Source of the DNA: CBFGTJ01 sp965651815
Lineage (GTDB): Bacteria > Actinomycetota > Acidimicrobiia > Acidimicrobiales > Microtrichaceae
Assembly: GCA_965651815.1 (NCBI GenBank)
Contig: CBFGTJ010000048.1
Location: forward strand, 1 to 18,325
Length of the DNA: 18,325 bases
Reading direction: 5' to 3'
A program made the translations under genes and the position numbers. This document shows, piece after piece, positions 16,645-18,325 of the stretch (the stretch's first letter is position 1; every line of letters begins with the position of its first letter). The notes beneath the pieces are model-generated. The model ran no database searches. It saw nothing but the letters and a program-made list of their open reading frames with translations, and had not been told where the DNA came from.

Positions 16645-18325
16645 ATGAGCGCCACCCAGACCCCCGACGCAACGGACACGACCGCCGAGGACGGGCCGAA
16701 GCGGCTGCGACCCAACCACATCGCGATCATCATCGGCGTCGCGATCGCCGTGGTCGTGGCGCTCTCCGGCGTTGCGGCGACGGTGTTCCAGTTCCACGAC
16801 GACAGCCCGATCCAGCGGGAGGTCTTCGGCAACGTCCCCGGCCCGCTGAAGCTGGCCTTCTACACGATCATCCCCGTGCTGTTCGTGTACGGCGCCGTCG
16901 TGTTCTCGTGGCGGGTGCGCAACTGGCAGCGGGGTGGGCCCGACAAGCGCGACCTCACGCCGAAGAACGCCAAGCGGCGCCTCGAGCGCCTGCGTGCCGG
17001 CCTCTACATGCAGACGCTGCTGCGGGACCCCGCCGCCGGCGTCATGCACTCGATGATCTACTTCGGCTTCCTGGTGCTGCTCGCGGTCACCTCGGTGCTC
17101 GAGATCAACCACCAGCTGCCGGAGTCGATGAAGTTCCTCCACGGCGACGTCTACAAGGCGTACGCGTTCGTGGGCGACCTGGCGGGCGTGGTGTTCACCG
17201 CGGGTGTCGTGTGGGCGATCGTGCGCCGCTACGTCCAGCGGCCCTACCGGATCCGCATCAAGTCGAAGCCGGAGCACGCGGTCATCCTCGGCACGCTGCT
17301 CGCGATCGGCGTGACCGGCCACCTCGCCGAGATGTTCCGCATCGCCCTCGACGGCCGGCCCGACTTCGAGAAGTGGTCCTTCATCGGCTACCCCCTCTCG
17401 GCGCTCGTCGAGGACCTCGGCTCGATCTCCGGGTGGCACCAGGCGATGTGGATCGCGCACGTGGCGACGTTCATCGCGTTCCTGGTCATCCTCCCGACCA
17501 CGATGCTGCGGCACATCTTCACGTCGCCGCTCAACATGTACCTGTCGGATCGCGAGCGCCCCAAGGGCGCCATGAAGGCGATGCCGAACCTCATGGAGAC
17601 CGAGCTCGAGTCGTTCGGCGCCTCGGTCGTGGAGGACTTCACCTGGAAGCAGCTGCTCGACACCGACGCGTGCACCATGTGCGGGCGCTGCACCTCGGTG
17701 TGCCCGGCGCACGCGACCGGCAAGCCGCTGGACCCCCGCGAGATCGTGCTGAAGACCGGCGAGGTGATGGCCGCGACCGGCACGCCCGTGGTGTCGCCCC
17801 CCATCGGGGTCGACCCGGAGATCACCATCTCGGCGACCTCGCTGTTCGAGCGCATCACGCCCGAGGAGGTCTGGGCCTGCACCAGCTGCAAGGCCTGTGA
17901 CGAGAACTGCCCGGTGAACATCGAGATCCTCGACAAGATCCTCGACATGCGCCGCTACCTGACGCTGATGGAGTCGGACTTCCCGACCGAGCTCGGCGGC
18001 GCCTTCCGCGGCATGGAGAACTCGGGCAACCCGTGGGGCATGAGCCAGTCCGAGCGTGCGGACTGGGCGAAGGACCTCGACGGCATCAAGATCATCGACG
18101 GCGGCGATCCGCTCGAGTCCGAGTACCTCTACTGGGTCGGCTGCGCCGGGTCCTTCGACGACAAGAACAAGAAGGTCACCCAGGCGGTTGCGAAGCTGCT
18201 GCAGCGCGCGAACGTCAGCTTCTCGATCCTCGGCCCGGCCGAGAACTGCACCGGCGACCCCGCCCGCCGCTCGGGCAACGAGTACATCTTCCAGATGCTC
18301 GCCATGCAGAACATCGAGACGCTCG
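16645..18325 (+). CDS. etfD: EtfD-like membrane Fe-S oxidoreductase (HdrD-related), cut by window edge
   Basis: The first 560 codons are open to the right edge. Six likely membrane helices (about 26-47, 72-91, 134-156, 173-193, 213-232, 268-290) form a nitrate-reductase-gamma-like haem b domain. Two 4Fe-4S motifs follow: CTMCGRCTSVCP (Cys343/346/349/353) and CTSCKACDENCPV (Cys412/415/418/422). A cysteine-rich HdrD-type domain begins with VGCAGSFD (Cys500) and NCTGDPARRSGNEY (Cys535). This layout is that of M. tuberculosis EtfD (Rv0338c), reported to pass electrons from electron-transfer flavoprotein to menaquinone during fatty-acid beta-oxidation; the role here is by homology. The start at 16645 lacks a well-spaced Shine-Dalgarno, and an in-frame ATG at 16630 is an alternative. 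The first CCG-type motif reads CTG, which I believe is normal for this subfamily. Confidence 0.85.
   Translation, partial: MSATQTPDATDTTAEDGPKRLRPNHIAIIIGVAIAVVVALSGVAATVFQFHDDSPIQREVFGNVPGPLKLAFYTIIPVLFVYGAVVFSWRVRNWQRGGPDKRDLTPKNAKRRLERLRAGLYMQTLLRDPAAGVMHSMIYFGFLVLLAVTSVLEINHQLPESMKFLHGDVYKAYAFVGDLAGVVFTAGVVWAIVRRYVQRPYRIRIKSKPEHAVILGTLLAIGVTGHLAEMFRIALDGRPDFEKWSFIGYPLSALVEDLGSISGWHQAMWIAHVATFIAFLVILPTTMLRHIFTSPLNMYLSDRERPKGAMKAMPNLMETELESFGASVVEDFTWKQLLDTDACTMCGRCTSVCPAHATGKPLDPREIVLKTGEVMAATGTPVVSPPIGVDPEITISATSLFERITPEEVWACTSCKACDENCPVNIEILDKILDMRRYLTLMESDFPTELGGAFRGMENSGNPWGMSQSERADWAKDLDGIKIIDGGDPLESEYLYWVGCAGSFDDKNKKVTQAVAKLLQRANVSFSILGPAENCTGDPARRSGNEYIFQMLAMQNIETL

Overview
The window is a compact, very GC-rich bacterial chromosome segment with GTG starts at most genes and strong third-position G/C bias. 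The gene set (dnaK-grpE-dnaJ-hspR order, a MhuD-type haem-degrading enzyme, an EtfD-type membrane Fe-S oxidoreductase, a DnaK without the Gram-negative insert) points to a high-GC actinomycetote. A deep branch such as Acidimicrobiia is my guess, but it cannot be proven from this window alone.

Layout. Positions 1-2132, minus strand: purA, a small MhuD-like haem-degrading monooxygenase, then the 5' part of purD, which runs off the left edge; the last two overlap by 4 nt. Positions 2182-5659, minus strand: a surface-glycan-like group made of two paralogous polytopic membrane proteins (GT-C-like, function unknown) and a family-3 acyltransferase. The acyltransferase and one of the two membrane proteins each carry a single-base frameshift that removal of one G from a GGG run would repair. 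Positions 5779-13483, minus strand: the heat-shock block, transcribed as dnaK, grpE, dnaJ, hspR, then a membrane-anchored SGNH hydrolase, then clpB. Positions 13695-14711, minus: a family-2 glycosyltransferase. Positions 14855-15616, plus: gpmA. Positions 15669-16550, minus: an orphan ParA/MinD-like ATPase, convergent with gpmA. Positions 16645 to the right edge, plus: an EtfD-like membrane Fe-S oxidoreductase, truncated by the window.

How it works together. The chaperone genes form one disaggregation and refolding system (DnaK/GrpE/DnaJ with ClpB) with its presumed own repressor HspR. A similar HAIR-like element lies upstream of both dnaK and clpB, so one repressor could control both units. 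The predicted dnaK 5' leader contains three hairpins, the last of them touching the Shine-Dalgarno sequence. The purine genes give AMP synthesis (PurA) and the second step of IMP synthesis (PurD), with the haem enzyme translationally coupled to purD.

Most notable observations: a histidine/glycine repeat inserted next to the haem-ligand histidine of the MhuD-like enzyme; the shared HAIR-like operators; the structured dnaK leader; and the two nearby frameshifts. I saw no tRNA, rRNA, CRISPR array, insertion sequence or obvious mobile element, and no gene-free stretch above 300 bases. I found no clearly new multi-gene system.
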